From: Buchnera aphidicola (Sarucallis kahawaluokalani)
Lineage (GTDB): Bacteria > Pseudomonadota > Gammaproteobacteria > Enterobacterales > Enterobacteriaceae
Direction of reading: 5' to 3'
Length of the DNA stretch: 64,000 nt
Assembly (NCBI RefSeq): GCF_005080725.1
Contig: NZ_CP032999.1
Span: forward strand, 151,605-215,604
Shown here: piece by piece, positions 46,403 to 57,994 of the stretch
Layout of the letters: the number at the start of each line of letters is the position of its first letter
Position numbering within the stretch: position 1 is the stretch's first letter
Program-made: the position numbers and the translations under genes
Notes under the pieces: generated by a model
Database searches by the model: none
Told to the model about the DNA's origin: nothing
What the model saw: the letters and a program-made list of their open reading frames with translations, nothing else

Positions 46403-47356
46403 TTAATTGGTTTTTCCAATACGGTGCAAATTGATATTAGTAGGATATTGATTAGCTTTTTGATTGAAGCTCATCCAGATATAATCTACTTTTCCAATAA
46501 TGTTATTTTCTGGTACAAAACCCCAGAAACGACTGTCATAGCTATTATTACGATTATCTCCTAAAACAAAATAATTTTTAGGTGGTATGATCCATGTGTT
46601 TTTTGGTTGTGTAATTTGTAGAAAATATTTTTTTTTTATTTTTTGGTTTGCATGTGATATTAATATATGATATTTATAATGATCGATATTTTCTTTATAA
46701 ATCATGCAATTATCATGTAAAATATTATCATTTTTTTTTATTTTATTAATACATGAAATATTTTTTTTTAAATTTTGATTTTCTGTAGTAATATTACTAT
46801 CATATTTTTTAAAAATATATTGTTGAAAAAATATTTTTTCTTTTATATTTTTTTGGTTGTATTTTTCATAAATTGTAATAATTTGATTAATTGGATCATA
46901 TATTATTTTATCTCCTGGTAATCCGATAATTCGTTTCACGAAATTTTGATTTTTGTTTTTAGGAAATTTAAATACAACAATATCACCTCTTTTAATATTA
47001 TGATATTTTGTTATAAAATTTCCTGTAAATGGATTCTTTATTCCATAGAAATATTTTTTTACAATAATATAATCTCCGGGTAATAATGTTGGTATCATAG
47101 ATTCTGATGGAATATAAAAAGATTCACAGCAAAAACATCTGACAATAAATACTAAAAATAGTACTGGAAAAAATGATGAGATTTTTTGAAAAAAACATCT
47201 TTTGTTGTATTTTTTATTATTAAGAATGTATGTTTTTTGAAATTCTAAATTATCTTGAAAAGACTTTTTTTTAACATAAAAAATTTTTTCAGCCAACCAG
47301 AATAATCCTGTAATAAATAATGATATCGATAAAATACCTAATAAAGTATCATTCAT
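46403..47356 (-). CDS. lepB: Signal peptidase I
   Basis: LepB cleaves signal peptides of exported proteins such as BamA. The 317 residues match E. coli (324). Two N-terminal membrane segments lie near 5-22 and 60-77. The catalytic Ser86 stands in PSESMIPTL and Lys141 in FVKRIIGLPGDK. The C-terminal boxes D/E read VLGDNRNNSYDSRFWGFVP. The middle part (about 155-235) is Lys/Asn-rich and diverged. It follows lepA by 28 bases, as in the conserved lepA-lepB-rnc-era order. Confidence 0.96.
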   Translation of the reverse strand: MNDTLLGILSISLFITGLFWLAEKIFYVKKKSFQDNLEFQKTYILNNKKYNKRCFFQKISSFFPVLFLVFIVRCFCCESFYIPSESMIPTLLPGDYIIVKKYFYGIKNPFTGNFITKYHNIKRGDIVVFKFPKNKNQNFVKRIIGLPGDKIIYDPINQIITIYEKYNQKNIKEKIFFQQYIFKKYDSNITTENQNLKKNISCINKIKKNDNILHDNCMIYKENIDHYKYHILISHANQKIKKKYFLQITQPKNTWIIPPKNYFVLGDNRNNSYDSRFWGFVPENNIIGKVDYIWMSFNQKANQYPTNINLHRIGKTN

Positions 47357-47384
47357 TTTTTTTCCTGTATTTTATAATCAGATT

Positions 47385-49169
47385 TTAATTAGATAATATT
47401 GTGAAAAATGCTTTTTTTGGTATTTTGATGTTACCAATTTTTTTCATTTTTTTTTTTCCAGATTTTTGTTTTTGTAATAATTTTTTTTTTCTACTAATAT
47501 CCCCCCCATAACATTTTGATAGTACATTTTTTCTTAATTGTTGAATAGTAGATCGAGCAATAATATTATTACCGATTGCAGCTTGTATTGCAAGATTAAA
47601 TTGTTGTCTTGGAAGTAATAATTTAATTTTTTCAACTATCTTTCTTGATTGATTGTACACGTTATTACGATGCATGATTAAAGATAATGCGTCAATTTTT
47701 ACAGAATTGATTAAAATATCTAAGCATACTATATCAGTTTTTTTAAAACATTTAAAATGATATTCTAAAGAAGCGTATCCACTTGATAACGATTTCATTT
47801 TATCAAAAAAATTCGTGATAATTTCTGCAATAGGTATATCAAAATGTAATAATACTTGATGTGTATGATAAGTAATATTTTTTTGTGTTCCTCTTTTATT
47901 TAAACATAGGTTAATTATTTTACCAATATATTTTTCAGGTGTTAATATTTTACATTCTGCAATTGGTTCTCTTTGTTCTCGGATGTTTTTTATTTTATTT
48001 AAATCATTTGGATTATTTACATAAATAATCTTTTTAGTTATAGTTTCAATTTCGTACATTACAGTTGGTGTTGTAGATATTATTTCTAAATTATATTCTC
48101 TTTCTAATCTAGCTTGTATAATTTCCATATGTAAAACACCAAGGAATCCACATTTAAACCCAGATCCTAAAGCATGGGAATTTTCTGGTTCATAATATAA
48201 TGCAGAATCATTTAAACTTAATTTCCCTAATGCAATACGAAAAATTTCATGTTTGTCTGTATCTATTGGAAATAATCCAGCAAATATTTTTGGGCGTATT
48301 TTTTGAAAACCTGGAATAGCATAAGTTGTTGGATTGACTGCTGAAGTAATTGTATCACCTACGCGAAAGGCTCCGGTGTCTTTAATTCCACATATCATCC
48401 ACCCTATTTCACCACATTTTAAATATTTTTTATTTTTTTTTTTTGGAGTAAATATACCTACTGTATGTACAGTATAATTATTTTGGGTACTAAGTACTAT
48501 AATTGTTGTACCTGGGTGTAATATTCCATTTTTAATACATACTAAAGATATGACACCTAAATAATTATCAAACCAAGAATCAATAATTAAAGCTTGTAAT
48601 GTAACCTGTATTGATCCTGATGGTGCAGGAATTTTTTCAATAATTTTATCTAAAAGAGGGATAATACCTGTTCCATTTTTTGCAGAGCATTGTACAATAT
48701 CTTGAGTATTAATACCAATCATATCATGAATTTCTTGAATCACTTTATTTGCATTAGCATTTGGTAAATCTATTTTATTTAATACAGGAATAATAGAAAG
48801 ATTCATCTTTAATGCCATATTACAAGTAGCTAATGTTTGTGCTTCTACTCCTTGACAGGCATCAATAACTAATAATGCTCCTTCACAAGCATTTAATGAT
48901 CTTGATACCTCATATGTAAAATCTACATGTCCGGGAGTATCAATAAAATTTAAATGAAATGTCATCTTTTTTTGATTTGTGTATTTTATTGTTACGCTTT
49001 GTGCTTTAATAGTGATGCCTCTTTCTTTTTCTAAATCCATTGAATCTAATACTTGATTTGACATTTCTCGAGTAGTTAATCCTCCGCAGATTTGTATAAA
49101 TCGGTCTGCAAGTGTTGATTTACCATGATCTATATGTGCAATAATAGCAAAATTTCTTATATTTTTCAT
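47385..49169 (-). CDS. lepA: Elongation factor 4 (LepA), translational GTPase
   Basis: LepA/EF4 is a ribosome-associated GTPase related to EF-G. The 594 residues match E. coli (599). GTPase motifs are [10 protein letters not shown] (P-loop), DTPGHVDF and NKIDLP, followed by EF-G-like domains. The C-terminal LepA-specific domain begins near 495, and [21 protein letters not shown] is present in pieces near the end. It is the first gene of a minus-strand operon. A 191-base gap separates it from the divergent mnmA; I see no RNA gene there. Confidence 0.97.
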   Translation of the reverse strand: MKNIRNFAIIAHIDHGKSTLADRFIQICGGLTTREMSNQVLDSMDLEKERGITIKAQSVTIKYTNQKKMTFHLNFIDTPGHVDFTYEVSRSLNACEGALLVIDACQGVEAQTLATCNMALKMNLSIIPVLNKIDLPNANANKVIQEIHDMIGINTQDIVQCSAKNGTGIIPLLDKIIEKIPAPSGSIQVTLQALIIDSWFDNYLGVISLVCIKNGILHPGTTIIVLSTQNNYTVHTVGIFTPKKKNKKYLKCGEIGWMICGIKDTGAFRVGDTITSAVNPTTYAIPGFQKIRPKIFAGLFPIDTDKHEIFRIALGKLSLNDSALYYEPENSHALGSGFKCGFLGVLHMEIIQARLEREYNLEIISTTPTVMYEIETITKKIIYVNNPNDLNKIKNIREQREPIAECKILTPEKYIGKIINLCLNKRGTQKNITYHTHQVLLHFDIPIAEIITNFFDKMKSLSSGYASLEYHFKCFKKTDIVCLDILINSVKIDALSLIMHRNNVYNQSRKIVEKIKLLLPRQQFNLAIQAAIGNNIIARSTIQQLRKNVLSKCYGGDISRKKKLLQKQKSGKKKMKKIGNIKIPKKAFFTILSN

Positions 49170-49360
49170 AATTTCTTAATTTTTTAAATTAAATAAAATA
49201 TTTCAGGTGTTATAACTTCATATACTTATTATATTATATTGATATAATTAGTTATTCAATATTAATATTAATATACTATAATAAAATATTTTATTGCATA
49301 AAACATTTATAATTGTATTAATTAGTATTTATAATAGTTTTAATATAACATTATAATTTT

Positions 49361-50458
49361 ATGAAAAATAAAAAAGTTATTGTTGCTATGTCTGGCGGAG
49401 TAGATTCTGCAGTTTCTGCATATCTTTTATTAAAAAAAGGATATGTAGTAGAAGGGATATTTATGAAAAACTGGGAAGAAGATGATAATGTAGATTATTG
49501 TGCTTCTGCTAAAGATTTATATGATACCCGTATAGTATGTAAAAAACTAGGAATTTATTTACATGAAGTAAATTTTTCTACAGAATATTGGGATAATGTT
49601 TTTGAAAAATTTCTTTTATCGTATAAACAAGGTAATACACCTAATCCTGATATTTTATGTAATAAAAAAATTAAATTTGGTTTACTTTTTGATTTTGTAA
49701 TCTATCAATTACGTGCTGATTTTCTTGCAACAGGACACTATGCACAAATTAAATCCCTGAATAGAAAAAATATGTTAATAAGAAGTATAGATCTTCATAA
49801 GGATCAAAGTTATTTTTTATATACATTAAGTAATTATAAGTTAAAAAAAATATTATTTCCAGTAGGACATTTAAAAAAAAAAAAAGTACGTAATATAGCT
49901 CATAAAATTCATTTACATAATGCATATAAAAAAGATTCCACTGGGATTTGTTTTATAGGACCTCGAAAAATGCATATTTTTTTACATCGTTTTATTGGAT
50001 ATCGTTCAGGTAATATTGTTGACCAATATGGTTATATTATAGGTGTACATAATGGTTTGGTAAATTATACTATCGGTCAAAGAAAAAATATAGGCATTGG
50101 TGGAAGATTTGATAAACAAAATATGCCATGGTATGTTGTAGAAAAAAATTTTATTAAAAATAGTTTAGTTGTAGTACAAGGAAGAAAAAATATTCAATTG
50201 TTTTCTATAGGATTAATTGCAATTAATGTACATTGGATTAATAAAATTAATATTTTTAATAATTTATCCTGTACTGTAAAAGTTAGATATTGTGCAAACG
50301 ATATAAAATGTAGAATTTATCTTTTAAATTTATATTCTGTAAAAATTATATTTGAAAAACCTATTTCTTCTATTGCTCCGGGACAATCAGTAGTATTCTA
50401 CTCTCATAAAATTTGTTTAGGAGGGGGAGTTATTAAAAAAAGTATACCTTATGCATGA
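49361..50458 (+). CDS. mnmA: tRNA 2-thiouridylase MnmA
   Basis: MnmA puts the 2-thio group on U34 of tRNA-Lys, -Glu and -Gln. The 365 residues match E. coli (368). The PP-loop is MSGGVDSAVSA (10-20). The two catalytic cysteines are C100 (TPNPDILCNKKIKFG) and C197 (DSTGICFIG). The C-terminal domain is present. purB follows 47 bases downstream on the same strand; hflD, which lies between them in E. coli, is missing. Confidence 0.97.
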   Translation: MKNKKVIVAMSGGVDSAVSAYLLLKKGYVVEGIFMKNWEEDDNVDYCASAKDLYDTRIVCKKLGIYLHEVNFSTEYWDNVFEKFLLSYKQGNTPNPDILCNKKIKFGLLFDFVIYQLRADFLATGHYAQIKSLNRKNMLIRSIDLHKDQSYFLYTLSNYKLKKILFPVGHLKKKKVRNIAHKIHLHNAYKKDSTGICFIGPRKMHIFLHRFIGYRSGNIVDQYGYIIGVHNGLVNYTIGQRKNIGIGGRFDKQNMPWYVVEKNFIKNSLVVVQGRKNIQLFSIGLIAINVHWINKINIFNNLSCTVKVRYCANDIKCRIYLLNLYSVKIIFEKPISSIAPGQSVVFYSHKICLGGGVIKKSIPYA

Positions 50459-50505
50459 TTTTTTTATAAATTCATTTAATTATAATTTTTTATGGAACAT
50501 TATAT

Positions 50506-51876
50506 ATGAATGATGGTTTTTTATTATCAATTTCTCCAATAGATGGCCGATATCATAAAAATACAAAAATTTTAAAAAAAATATTTAGTGAATATAGTTT
50601 TTTAAGGTTAAGATTGAAAATTGAAATAAAATGGTTACAACAATTATCACAAATAGAAGATATTCATGAGATCCCAAAATTTGATAACATAATAAATAAT
50701 TTTTTAGATAATTTAATAAAAAACTTTAATTACAAAGATGCATTAGAAATTAAAAAGATTGAACAAGTAACTAAACACGATGTGAAAGCTATTGAATACT
50801 TTTTAAGAAATAAAATTGCTTCTAATATTTCTAATTATAAAAATATTATTCATTTTATTCATTTTTCGTGTACTTCGGATGATATTAATAATTTAGCATA
50901 TGCATGTATGATGAAAAAAACTGTATTTACAATATTAGTTCCATTATGGAAAAAAATTTTATCTTCTATAAAATTTTTTTCACATGATGCAAAAAGAGTA
51001 AGTATATTATCTAGAACACATGGACAACCTGCAACACCGACTACACTAGGTAAAATAATGACTAATTTTTATTATAGGATGAAAAGACAACTTATACAAT
51101 TAAAAAATATTGTTATTTTAGGAAAGTTTAATGGTGCAACTGGTAATTATAATGCACACATTGCTGCTTATCCTAATGTAAATTGGCATCAAATTAGTCA
51201 AAATTTTGTTATTAGCCTAGGTCTACAGTGGAATCCTTATACAACACAAATAGAACCACATGATTATATTTCTGAAATTTTTAGTTGTATTGTACGTTTT
51301 AATACTATTTTGATTAATTTTAATCAAGATATATGGGGGTATATTACACTAGATTATTTTAAACAAAAAATTAAAAATGATGCAATTGGTTCTTCTACTA
51401 TGCCACATAAAGTTAATCCTATTGAATTTGAAAAATCTGAAGGTAATTTGGGTTTAGCAAATGCTGTCATGAATCATATGATAATAAAATTACCAATATC
51501 AAGATGGCAGCGTGATTTAAGTGATTCAACTATTTTACGTAATATTGGTGTTGTAATTGGTTATTCTATTATTGCTTATGATGCTACATTATTAGGGTTG
51601 AATAAAATTGAAATAAATTATTATAATATTTCAAAAGATTTACATAATCGTTGGCAATTATTAGCTGAGCCAATACACACGGTAATGCGTCGTTTTGGAA
51701 TTGTTGATTCATATGAACAATTAAAACAATTAACTAGAAATAAAAACATTACTAAAAATGATATACATGCATATATTGATAAATTACATATTCCAAAAGT
51801 TGAGAAACAAAAGTTAAAAAAAATAAATCCTAACAATTATATTGGGAATTCTATACAATTAGTCGAAAAAATATAA
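50506..51876 (+). CDS. purB: Adenylosuccinate lyase
   Basis: PurB cleaves SAICAR and adenylosuccinate, the latter being the last step from IMP to AMP. The 456 residues equal E. coli. The fumarase-superfamily signature is GSSTMPHKVNPIEFEKSEGN; further motifs are SISPIDGRYHKNT, TKHDVKAIEYFL and SRTHGQPATPTT. GuaC produces IMP in this same window, so GMP to AMP conversion needs only purA besides these. GGAA lies 9-10 bases upstream of the ATG. Confidence 0.97.
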   Translation: MNDGFLLSISPIDGRYHKNTKILKKIFSEYSFLRLRLKIEIKWLQQLSQIEDIHEIPKFDNIINNFLDNLIKNFNYKDALEIKKIEQVTKHDVKAIEYFLRNKIASNISNYKNIIHFIHFSCTSDDINNLAYACMMKKTVFTILVPLWKKILSSIKFFSHDAKRVSILSRTHGQPATPTTLGKIMTNFYYRMKRQLIQLKNIVILGKFNGATGNYNAHIAAYPNVNWHQISQNFVISLGLQWNPYTTQIEPHDYISEIFSCIVRFNTILINFNQDIWGYITLDYFKQKIKNDAIGSSTMPHKVNPIEFEKSEGNLGLANAVMNHMIIKLPISRWQRDLSDSTILRNIGVVIGYSIIAYDATLLGLNKIEINYYNISKDLHNRWQLLAEPIHTVMRRFGIVDSYEQLKQLTRNKNITKNDIHAYIDKLHIPKVEKQKLKKINPNNYIGNSIQLVEKI

Positions 51877-51942
51877 AGAATATTTATTTTTATTTTGTAT
51901 TTTTATTTATACATAATATGTATTTATGATTTAAGGAGTATA

Positions 51943-52725
51943 ATGGGATTTTTAAAAAATAAAAAAATTTTAATTACTGGTATTTTAAATAAGCACTCTA
52001 TTGCATATGGAATAGCCAAAGCAATGTATAAACAAAATGCTACTTTAGCTTTTACTTGTTTAAATCAAAAAAATAAAAAAAAAATTAAAAAAATTGCTAA
52101 AGATTTTAATTCAAATATTGTTATTACTTGTAATTTTTTACATCATAATAATATAAAAAAATTATTTCAAAAACTGTATACATTTTGGAAAAGTTTTGAT
52201 GGATTTGTTCATACTATTGCTTATACCCCTAAGCAACAATTTTCAAAAAATTACATTAATACAATTAATAGAAAAGATTTTATAAAAACACATTGTGTAA
52301 CTTCATATAGTTTGATTTATATGATTCAAGAATGTCAAAAACAATTAAATTATGGATCTGCAATCGTTTCTTTAACATATATAGGTGCAAAAATAGCAAT
52401 ACCGTACTACAATATTATGGGTATTGCAAAAGCCTCTTTAGAGGCTAATATAAAATATATTGCAAATAGTATAAAATTTAATCAATTTAGAATTAATGCA
52501 ATTTCTTCTGGTCCAATAAAAACAATTTCTTCTTATAATATTCCTAATTTTAATAAGATATTACATCATGCAAAAAGATTTTCTCCTATCCAACGACTAG
52601 TTACCATTGAAGAGATTGGTAATGTTGCTGCGTTTTTATGCTCTAATTTATCAAGTGGTATTACAGGTCAAATAATTTATGTAGATGGAGGTTCAAATAT
52701 ATCTCTTTTGAATCATTTATGTTAA
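51943..52725 (+). CDS. fabI: Enoyl-[acyl-carrier-protein] reductase (NADH)
   Basis: FabI carries out the last reduction of each fatty acid elongation cycle. The 260 residues match E. coli (262). Active-site residues keep E. coli numbers: Y146 (SLTYIG), Y156 and K163 (YYNIMGIAKASLEAN). The NAD motif is GILNKHSIAYGIA. The ATG at 51943 has a perfect AAGGAG at 51933-51938, so the in-frame ATG at 51895 is not used. rnb begins 51 bases downstream. Confidence 0.97.
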   Translation: MGFLKNKKILITGILNKHSIAYGIAKAMYKQNATLAFTCLNQKNKKKIKKIAKDFNSNIVITCNFLHHNNIKKLFQKLYTFWKSFDGFVHTIAYTPKQQFSKNYINTINRKDFIKTHCVTSYSLIYMIQECQKQLNYGSAIVSLTYIGAKIAIPYYNIMGIAKASLEANIKYIANSIKFNQFRINAISSGPIKTISSYNIPNFNKILHHAKRFSPIQRLVTIEEIGNVAAFLCSNLSSGITGQIIYVDGGSNISLLNHLC

Positions 52726-52776
52726 TTCCGTTTCATGAATAAAAAATTATTGTTGTTATTTTTTTGGAATCATTTT

Positions 52777-54708
52777 ATGCTAACAAAAGAAGTTGTTTTA
52801 AAATCAGATATTCAATTAAATATACAAAATAAAAAAGTAGTAGGATTTATTAAAAAATATAATGATAGATTTGGATTGTTACAATCAAAACATAAATTAA
52901 ATTATTTCATTCCAGAAAAATATATTAATCAATTTATGAATGGTGATAAAATTGTAGCTAAAATTTTATATAAAAAAAAAATTTTTTTTGTAGAACCATT
53001 ATTTTTAATTAAACCGTTTTTATATAAATTTATTGGAAGTATAAAAAAAATAGGGATAAATTTTTTTATTCAACCACAATATCCTTTAATTAAAATTTTA
53101 TTTTTTTGTTGTATTGATTATAAAAAGTTTCAAAATATTCAAAATGGAGATTGGTTTTTTGCAAAATTAATACATCATAAATTGAATTCTTCAAAAGCAT
53201 TTCATGTATATTTACTTAAATGTATCGCTAGAACTAATGATAATTTTTTACCCTGGAAGGTTGTTTTATCGAATTATAATATAGATTATGTTCCGTGTAA
53301 AAAAAAAAATTATGATATTTGTTTAAAAAATAATTTATTTAGAATGGATTTAACTCATTTACATTTTATAACTATTGATAATAAAGATACTAAAGATATA
53401 GATGATGCTGTATTTTTAACTGATATTGGTGGTCAGAAAATTAAAATGATAGTAGCGATTTCCGACCCTACTTCGTATATTTCTCCGGGTAGTAAATTAG
53501 ATATTATTGCATCTAAGAGATTATTTACTAATTATATTCCAGGATTAAATATTCCTATGTTACCACGCGAATTATCAGAAGGTATATTTTCATTACATCC
53601 AAAAAAAAAAAAGCCGGTTTTAGCGTGTGAAGTTTACATTGATAAATATGGTAATCTTTCTGAAGATATTAGTTTTTTTTTAGCTTGGATCAAATCTGAA
53701 TCACAATTGAATTATCATGACGTTTCAAATTGGATTCAAAGGAAAGGATCTTGGAAACCAGATACAGATACTGCTAATCAGTTAAATTTGTTACATGTAT
53801 TATGCAATAGAAGAATTCAGTGGCGTAAAAAAAATGCATTAATTTTTAAAGATCAACCTGAATATAGATTTTATTTTTCAAAAAAAAAAGATGTTGTAAA
53901 AATTTCTATGGAACATAAAACCATTGCAAATAAAATGATAGAAGAAGCTATGATTATAGCAAATATTAGTGCAGCAAAATTTTTATCTAAAAAATTAGGA
54001 TTTGGTATTTATAATATTCATACTGGATTTCATAAAATTAATGCAAAAAATATCTCTTTATTATTAAAACAATATGATATTAATGTACATCATGAAAAAA
54101 TTGTTACTTTAATTGGTTTTTGTAAATTATATCGTTTATTAGAAAAATCTTCTAATGGTTATATCGAACATAGAATTAGACGATATCAATCTTTAGGTAC
54201 AATGAGTATAACTCCAAAACCTCATTTTGGACTGGGATTTAAAGAGTATTTAACATGGACTTCCCCAATACGTAAATATAGTGATATGATTAATCATAGA
54301 TTATTAAAAGATGTAATTTTAGGAAATCCTGCCAATAAACCCAGCGAAAAAATTCTATTAGATATCATAAATTGTAAACGCCGTAATCAATTCATCAAAA
54401 AGAATGTAGAAAGTTGGTTATATATTAAATTTTTTCACAAATATCATCAATGTAAAAAAATTTTTATGGCAAAAATATTTGACATATTACCATCTGGTAT
54501 AAAAGCACGTTTATTAATTAATGGAGCTAACATATTCATTCCTATTATATATATTACGCGTATTAAAAATGAATTAATTTGTGATCAAAAAAATGGAATT
54601 TTATATTTTCAAAATAAGGAATTATACCGTATTTCTAATATATTATCAGTGATAATTATTAAAGTTAAAATTTTAGAACGATTAATTATTGCTAAACCTT
54701 TTATTTAA
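52777..54708 (+). CDS. rnb: Exoribonuclease II
   Basis: RNase II degrades RNA 3' to 5'. From ATG 52777 the protein has 643 residues, as in E. coli (644). The active-site aspartates are in TIDNKDTKDIDDAVF. Other motifs are FTNYIPGFNIPMLPRELSEG (E. coli FTNYLPGFNIPMLPRELSD), GFGIYNIHTGF, SLGTMSITPKPHFGLG and TWTSPIRKYSDMINHRLLK. A 14-codon longer start at ATG 52735 exists, but 52777 has TTGGAA about 9 bases upstream and fits the family length. Cold-shock-like domains flank the catalytic part. Confidence 0.95.
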   Translation: MLTKEVVLKSDIQLNIQNKKVVGFIKKYNDRFGLLQSKHKLNYFIPEKYINQFMNGDKIVAKILYKKKIFFVEPLFLIKPFLYKFIGSIKKIGINFFIQPQYPLIKILFFCCIDYKKFQNIQNGDWFFAKLIHHKLNSSKAFHVYLLKCIARTNDNFLPWKVVLSNYNIDYVPCKKKNYDICLKNNLFRMDLTHLHFITIDNKDTKDIDDAVFLTDIGGQKIKMIVAISDPTSYISPGSKLDIIASKRLFTNYIPGLNIPMLPRELSEGIFSLHPKKKKPVLACEVYIDKYGNLSEDISFFLAWIKSESQLNYHDVSNWIQRKGSWKPDTDTANQLNLLHVLCNRRIQWRKKNALIFKDQPEYRFYFSKKKDVVKISMEHKTIANKMIEEAMIIANISAAKFLSKKLGFGIYNIHTGFHKINAKNISLLLKQYDINVHHEKIVTLIGFCKLYRLLEKSSNGYIEHRIRRYQSLGTMSITPKPHFGLGFKEYLTWTSPIRKYSDMINHRLLKDVILGNPANKPSEKILLDIINCKRRNQFIKKNVESWLYIKFFHKYHQCKKIFMAKIFDILPSGIKARLLINGANIFIPIIYITRIKNELICDQKNGILYFQNKELYRISNILSVIIIKVKILERLIIAKPFI

Positions 54709-54845
54709 TTATGTTTATACCGTGTAATTAAAATTATCAAAAATTGATTTTAATAATTTAATATATTAAATAATATATATTGTAATTTTAAGAGCTTAAA
54801 TGATTTATGATTTGATATTGATATTAAAAATTTTTAGGAGTATTT

Positions 54846-55493
54846 TTGAATAATTTATATTTAAACATTTTGATTTATATACATTTTTTTGCAGGATTGT
54901 TTGCTGTGATTAATCCTATAGGTATGATTCCTATATTTATAGGAATGACAGCTTTTTATTCTCCAAAAGATAGGAACAGGATTAATATTATTTCCAATAT
55001 TGCTGCAGCTAGTATATTAATTATTGCATTATCTATTGGTGGAATAATTTTAGATTTTTTTGATATTTCTATAGAATCATTTCGTATTGCAGGAGGGATA
55101 TTAATTATCAGTATTGCAATACCTATGATTAATGGTACATTAATGAATAATTTAGTGAATAAAAAGAATAAAAATAATGTTTTATACAAAAAAGATAATA
55201 TTAGTATTATACCATTAGCTATGCCATTAATTGCTGGTCCAGGAGCAATTAGTTCAACAATTATTTGGAGTACTCATCACAATAATTGGAATGAAATGTT
55301 AGGATGTATAATTGTTATATTATTATTTTCATTTTTATGTTGGATATTATTTCAGATTGCACCTTTTTGTATTAAAATTCTTGGATCAACGGGTATTAAT
55401 ATTTTAACAAGAATTATGGGTTTATTATTAATGTCTTTAGGTATTGAATTTATCATTGCAAGCATGAAAATTATTTTTACAAAAATATTATAA
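54846..55493 (+). CDS. ychE: MarC/YchE-family inner membrane protein
   Basis: The 215-residue protein matches E. coli YchE (UPF0056/MarC family) along its whole length: [48 protein letters not shown] and [21 protein letters not shown], each read in shorter blocks. Six membrane segments are evident. The family's transport function is not established. The start is TTG 54846 with TTAGGAG about 7 bases upstream; no ATG is suitable. It stands alone between rnb and lipB. Confidence 0.93.
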   Translation: MNNLYLNILIYIHFFAGLFAVINPIGMIPIFIGMTAFYSPKDRNRINIISNIAAASILIIALSIGGIILDFFDISIESFRIAGGILIISIAIPMINGTLMNNLVNKKNKNNVLYKKDNISIIPLAMPLIAGPGAISSTIIWSTHHNNWNEMLGCIIVILLFSFLCWILFQIAPFCIKILGSTGINILTRIMGLLLMSLGIEFIIASMKIIFTKIL

Positions 55494-55551
55494 ATAATAT
55501 ATAATATATACATATATATATTGATTTTGAAAATTTATTTTTTGATACAAT

Positions 55552-56211
55552 ATGAATTTTATGAATAGTAGTTTTTCACATCCGGTTATTATTCGTGACT
55601 TTGGAATATGTTCGTGGAGTTATATTTTTAATAATATGAACCATTTTACTAATGTCCGTAATCAACATACAATAGATGAAATTTGGTTTGTAGAACATTA
55701 TCCAGTATATACAAATGGACAAATTGGTAATAGTGAGTTTAGAAGTAGTATTCACAATATTCCAGTAATACCCACTAATCGTGGGGGAAAAATTACGTAT
55801 CATGGTCCGGGACAACAAATTGTATATTTATTATTTAACTTAAAGCGACTAAAAATTAATATTCGGAGATTATTATCTTTTATAGAAAAAATTGTATTAA
55901 ATACATTATATGTTTTTTCTATTATTGGTAATAATAATATAAATCCAGGAATATATGTAGAAAACAAGAAAATTTGTTCTATTGGATTACGTATCAAGAA
56001 ATATTACTGTTTACATGGATTTTCATTAAACATAAAAATGGATTTACGTCCATTTAAATATATTGATCCTTGTGGAGATAAAAATATTATCATGACACAT
56101 ATGTATAATATCAAAAAAAATATATCTTTTCATAATGTCAAAAATGTATTAATAAAAAATTGTATTTCATTTTTTAATTTAACATGTGTGTCTATACAAG
56201 ATGTATATTAA
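55552..56211 (+). CDS. lipB: Octanoyl-[acyl-carrier-protein]-protein N-octanoyltransferase
   Basis: LipB moves the octanoyl group from ACP to the lipoyl domain, here AceF K41. The 219 residues match E. coli (213). The signature is [19 protein letters not shown]. The catalytic residues are K140 ([10 protein letters not shown]) and C174 (IDPCGDK). lipA follows 56 bases downstream, so the two form a lipoylation pair. In E. coli a further gene (ybeF) separates them. Confidence 0.96.
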   Translation: MNFMNSSFSHPVIIRDFGICSWSYIFNNMNHFTNVRNQHTIDEIWFVEHYPVYTNGQIGNSEFRSSIHNIPVIPTNRGGKITYHGPGQQIVYLLFNLKRLKINIRRLLSFIEKIVLNTLYVFSIIGNNNINPGIYVENKKICSIGLRIKKYYCLHGFSLNIKMDLRPFKYIDPCGDKNIIMTHMYNIKKNISFHNVKNVLIKNCISFFNLTCVSIQDVY

Positions 56212-56267
56212 TTTCATTTATATATCATTATATTTGTTATATTGTTGTTGATTATATTGGAAATCAA

Positions 56268-57182
56268 ATGAATAATGAAAAAAATAAAATACTGGAAAAA
56301 TATTATAATTTAAAAAATATTGATAAAAATGATACACTATCTAAACCATCGTGGATTAAAATACAATTACCACAGTCATTTAAATACATTAAAAAAATAA
56401 AAAATATTCTTAGAAAGCATTCTTTGAATACTGTATGTGAAGAAGCGTTATGTCCTAATTTACCGGAATGTTTTAATAATCGTACTGCAACATTTATGAT
56501 TTTAGGAAACATATGTACTAGAAAATGTCCTTTTTGTGCTGTCAAAAAAGGTCGACCATATCATGTGGATGTTCATGAGCCAAAAAAATTATCTGAAGTA
56601 GTGTTTCAGATGGGTATTACATATGTTGTTATAACATCTGTTAATCGTGATGATTTAAAAGATGGTGGTGCGCAACAGTTTGCTGAATGTATTAAAAAAT
56701 TACGTATTAAAAAGAATATAAAAATTGAAATTTTAGTACCTGATTTTCGTCATGCATTAAAAAGAGCAATAAATATTATATCCGATAATCCTCCAGATAT
56801 TTTTAATCATAATTTAGAAAACGTACCGAGATTGTATCATATTATTCGCCCAGGAGCGAATTATAAAAAGTCATTATATTTATTAAATGCTTTTCGTAAA
56901 AAAAATCCTCATATTTCAACAAAATCAGGTTTAATGCTGGGTTTGGGAGAAAAAAAAAAGGAAATTATCCAAGTATTAAAAGATCTTAGATCTAATGGAG
57001 TAAATATGTTAACATTAGGTCAATATTTGCAGCCTAGTATAAATCATTTAAAGGTACAAAAATATATCAAACCAATAGAATTTGAATATTACAAAAATGA
57101 AGCATTATCGATGGGTTTTACTCACGCATTTTGCGGTCCGTTGGTACGATCTTCATATCATGCTAGTTTACAAAGTAAATAA
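56268..57182 (+). CDS. lipA: Lipoyl synthase (radical SAM)
   Basis: LipA inserts two sulfurs into octanoyl-lipoyl domains. The 304 residues carry both cluster motifs: auxiliary cluster C57, C62, C68 ([14 protein letters not shown]) and radical-SAM C83, C87, C90 (CTRKCPFC). The C-terminal RSSYHAS supplies the serine ligand. I chose ATG 56268 (MNNEKNK), with TTGGA 6 bases upstream. The frame is open upstream into lipB, but that part is lipB read out of frame. ErpA at 14949 is a plausible cluster donor (inference). Confidence 0.97.
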   Translation: MNNEKNKILEKYYNLKNIDKNDTLSKPSWIKIQLPQSFKYIKKIKNILRKHSLNTVCEEALCPNLPECFNNRTATFMILGNICTRKCPFCAVKKGRPYHVDVHEPKKLSEVVFQMGITYVVITSVNRDDLKDGGAQQFAECIKKLRIKKNIKIEILVPDFRHALKRAINIISDNPPDIFNHNLENVPRLYHIIRPGANYKKSLYLLNAFRKKNPHISTKSGLMLGLGEKKKEIIQVLKDLRSNGVNMLTLGQYLQPSINHLKVQKYIKPIEFEYYKNEALSMGFTHAFCGPLVRSSYHASLQSK

Positions 57183-57245
57183 TTATTATTTGTATAAATA
57201 ATTATAAAATTTTATGAAATTATTTTAATAATGATTGGATAGATT

Positions 57246-57965
57246 ATGTCAATTATTTCTGAAAATTTAAAGAATCCAGAGATTATCATAGCATTAGATT
57301 ATGTAGATAAAAAGTCTGTATTTAATTTAATAGATAAAATTGATCCAAAACTATTTAAATTAAAAATTGGTCATAGTATGTTTATTAAGTTTGGTATAGA
57401 ATTAATTAAAGAAATCAAAAGATTAAAATTTGATATTTTTTTAGATTTGAAATTATATGATATACCAAATATTATGTTTAAATCTATTTCTATAATTTCA
57501 GAACTAGGAATTTGGATGACCAGTGTACATGCTTCTGGAAGCGGAAATGTTATGGAATATGCTAAATTAGCATTAAGGAATTTTAATAAACCGCCGTTAT
57601 TAATTGCTATAACTACATTAACTAGTTTTTCAGAATGTGATTTATATCAAATTGGTATAAAAAATTCTTTACCAAAATATATTTTACAGTTAGCAAAATT
57701 AACTAAATTATATCAATTAGATGGAGTGGTATGTCCAGGATTTATTGCAAAAAAAATAAAGAAAAATTTTGGTAATGATTTTAAAGTTGTTGTTCCTGGT
57801 ATAAGGTTTATTAATCATAATCCACATGATCAGAATTTTGTTACTTATATTGAAGAAATAAAAAAATATCATATGGATTATATTGTAATTGGTAGGACTA
57901 TTACTACATCTTCTAATCCTGTAAAAGATTTGTATAGAATATGGAATTATGTTAATACCCGTTAA
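57246..57965 (+). CDS. pyrF: Orotidine 5'-phosphate decarboxylase
   Basis: PyrF makes UMP from OMP, the last step of pyrimidine synthesis, and PyrH in this window phosphorylates UMP. The 239 residues match E. coli (245). The catalytic charge network is D67, K69 and D72 in FLDLKLYDIPN, with K40 upstream. The phosphate site is PGIRF and VIGRTIT. The ATG has TTGGA about 9 bases upstream. ribA follows 29 bases downstream on the same strand. Confidence 0.96.
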   Translation: MSIISENLKNPEIIIALDYVDKKSVFNLIDKIDPKLFKLKIGHSMFIKFGIELIKEIKRLKFDIFLDLKLYDIPNIMFKSISIISELGIWMTSVHASGSGNVMEYAKLALRNFNKPPLLIAITTLTSFSECDLYQIGIKNSLPKYILQLAKLTKLYQLDGVVCPGFIAKKIKKNFGNDFKVVVPGIRFINHNPHDQNFVTYIEEIKKYHMDYIVIGRTITTSSNPVKDLYRIWNYVNTR

Positions 57966-57994
57966 ATTAAAATTTACTACTTGATTGAGAAAAT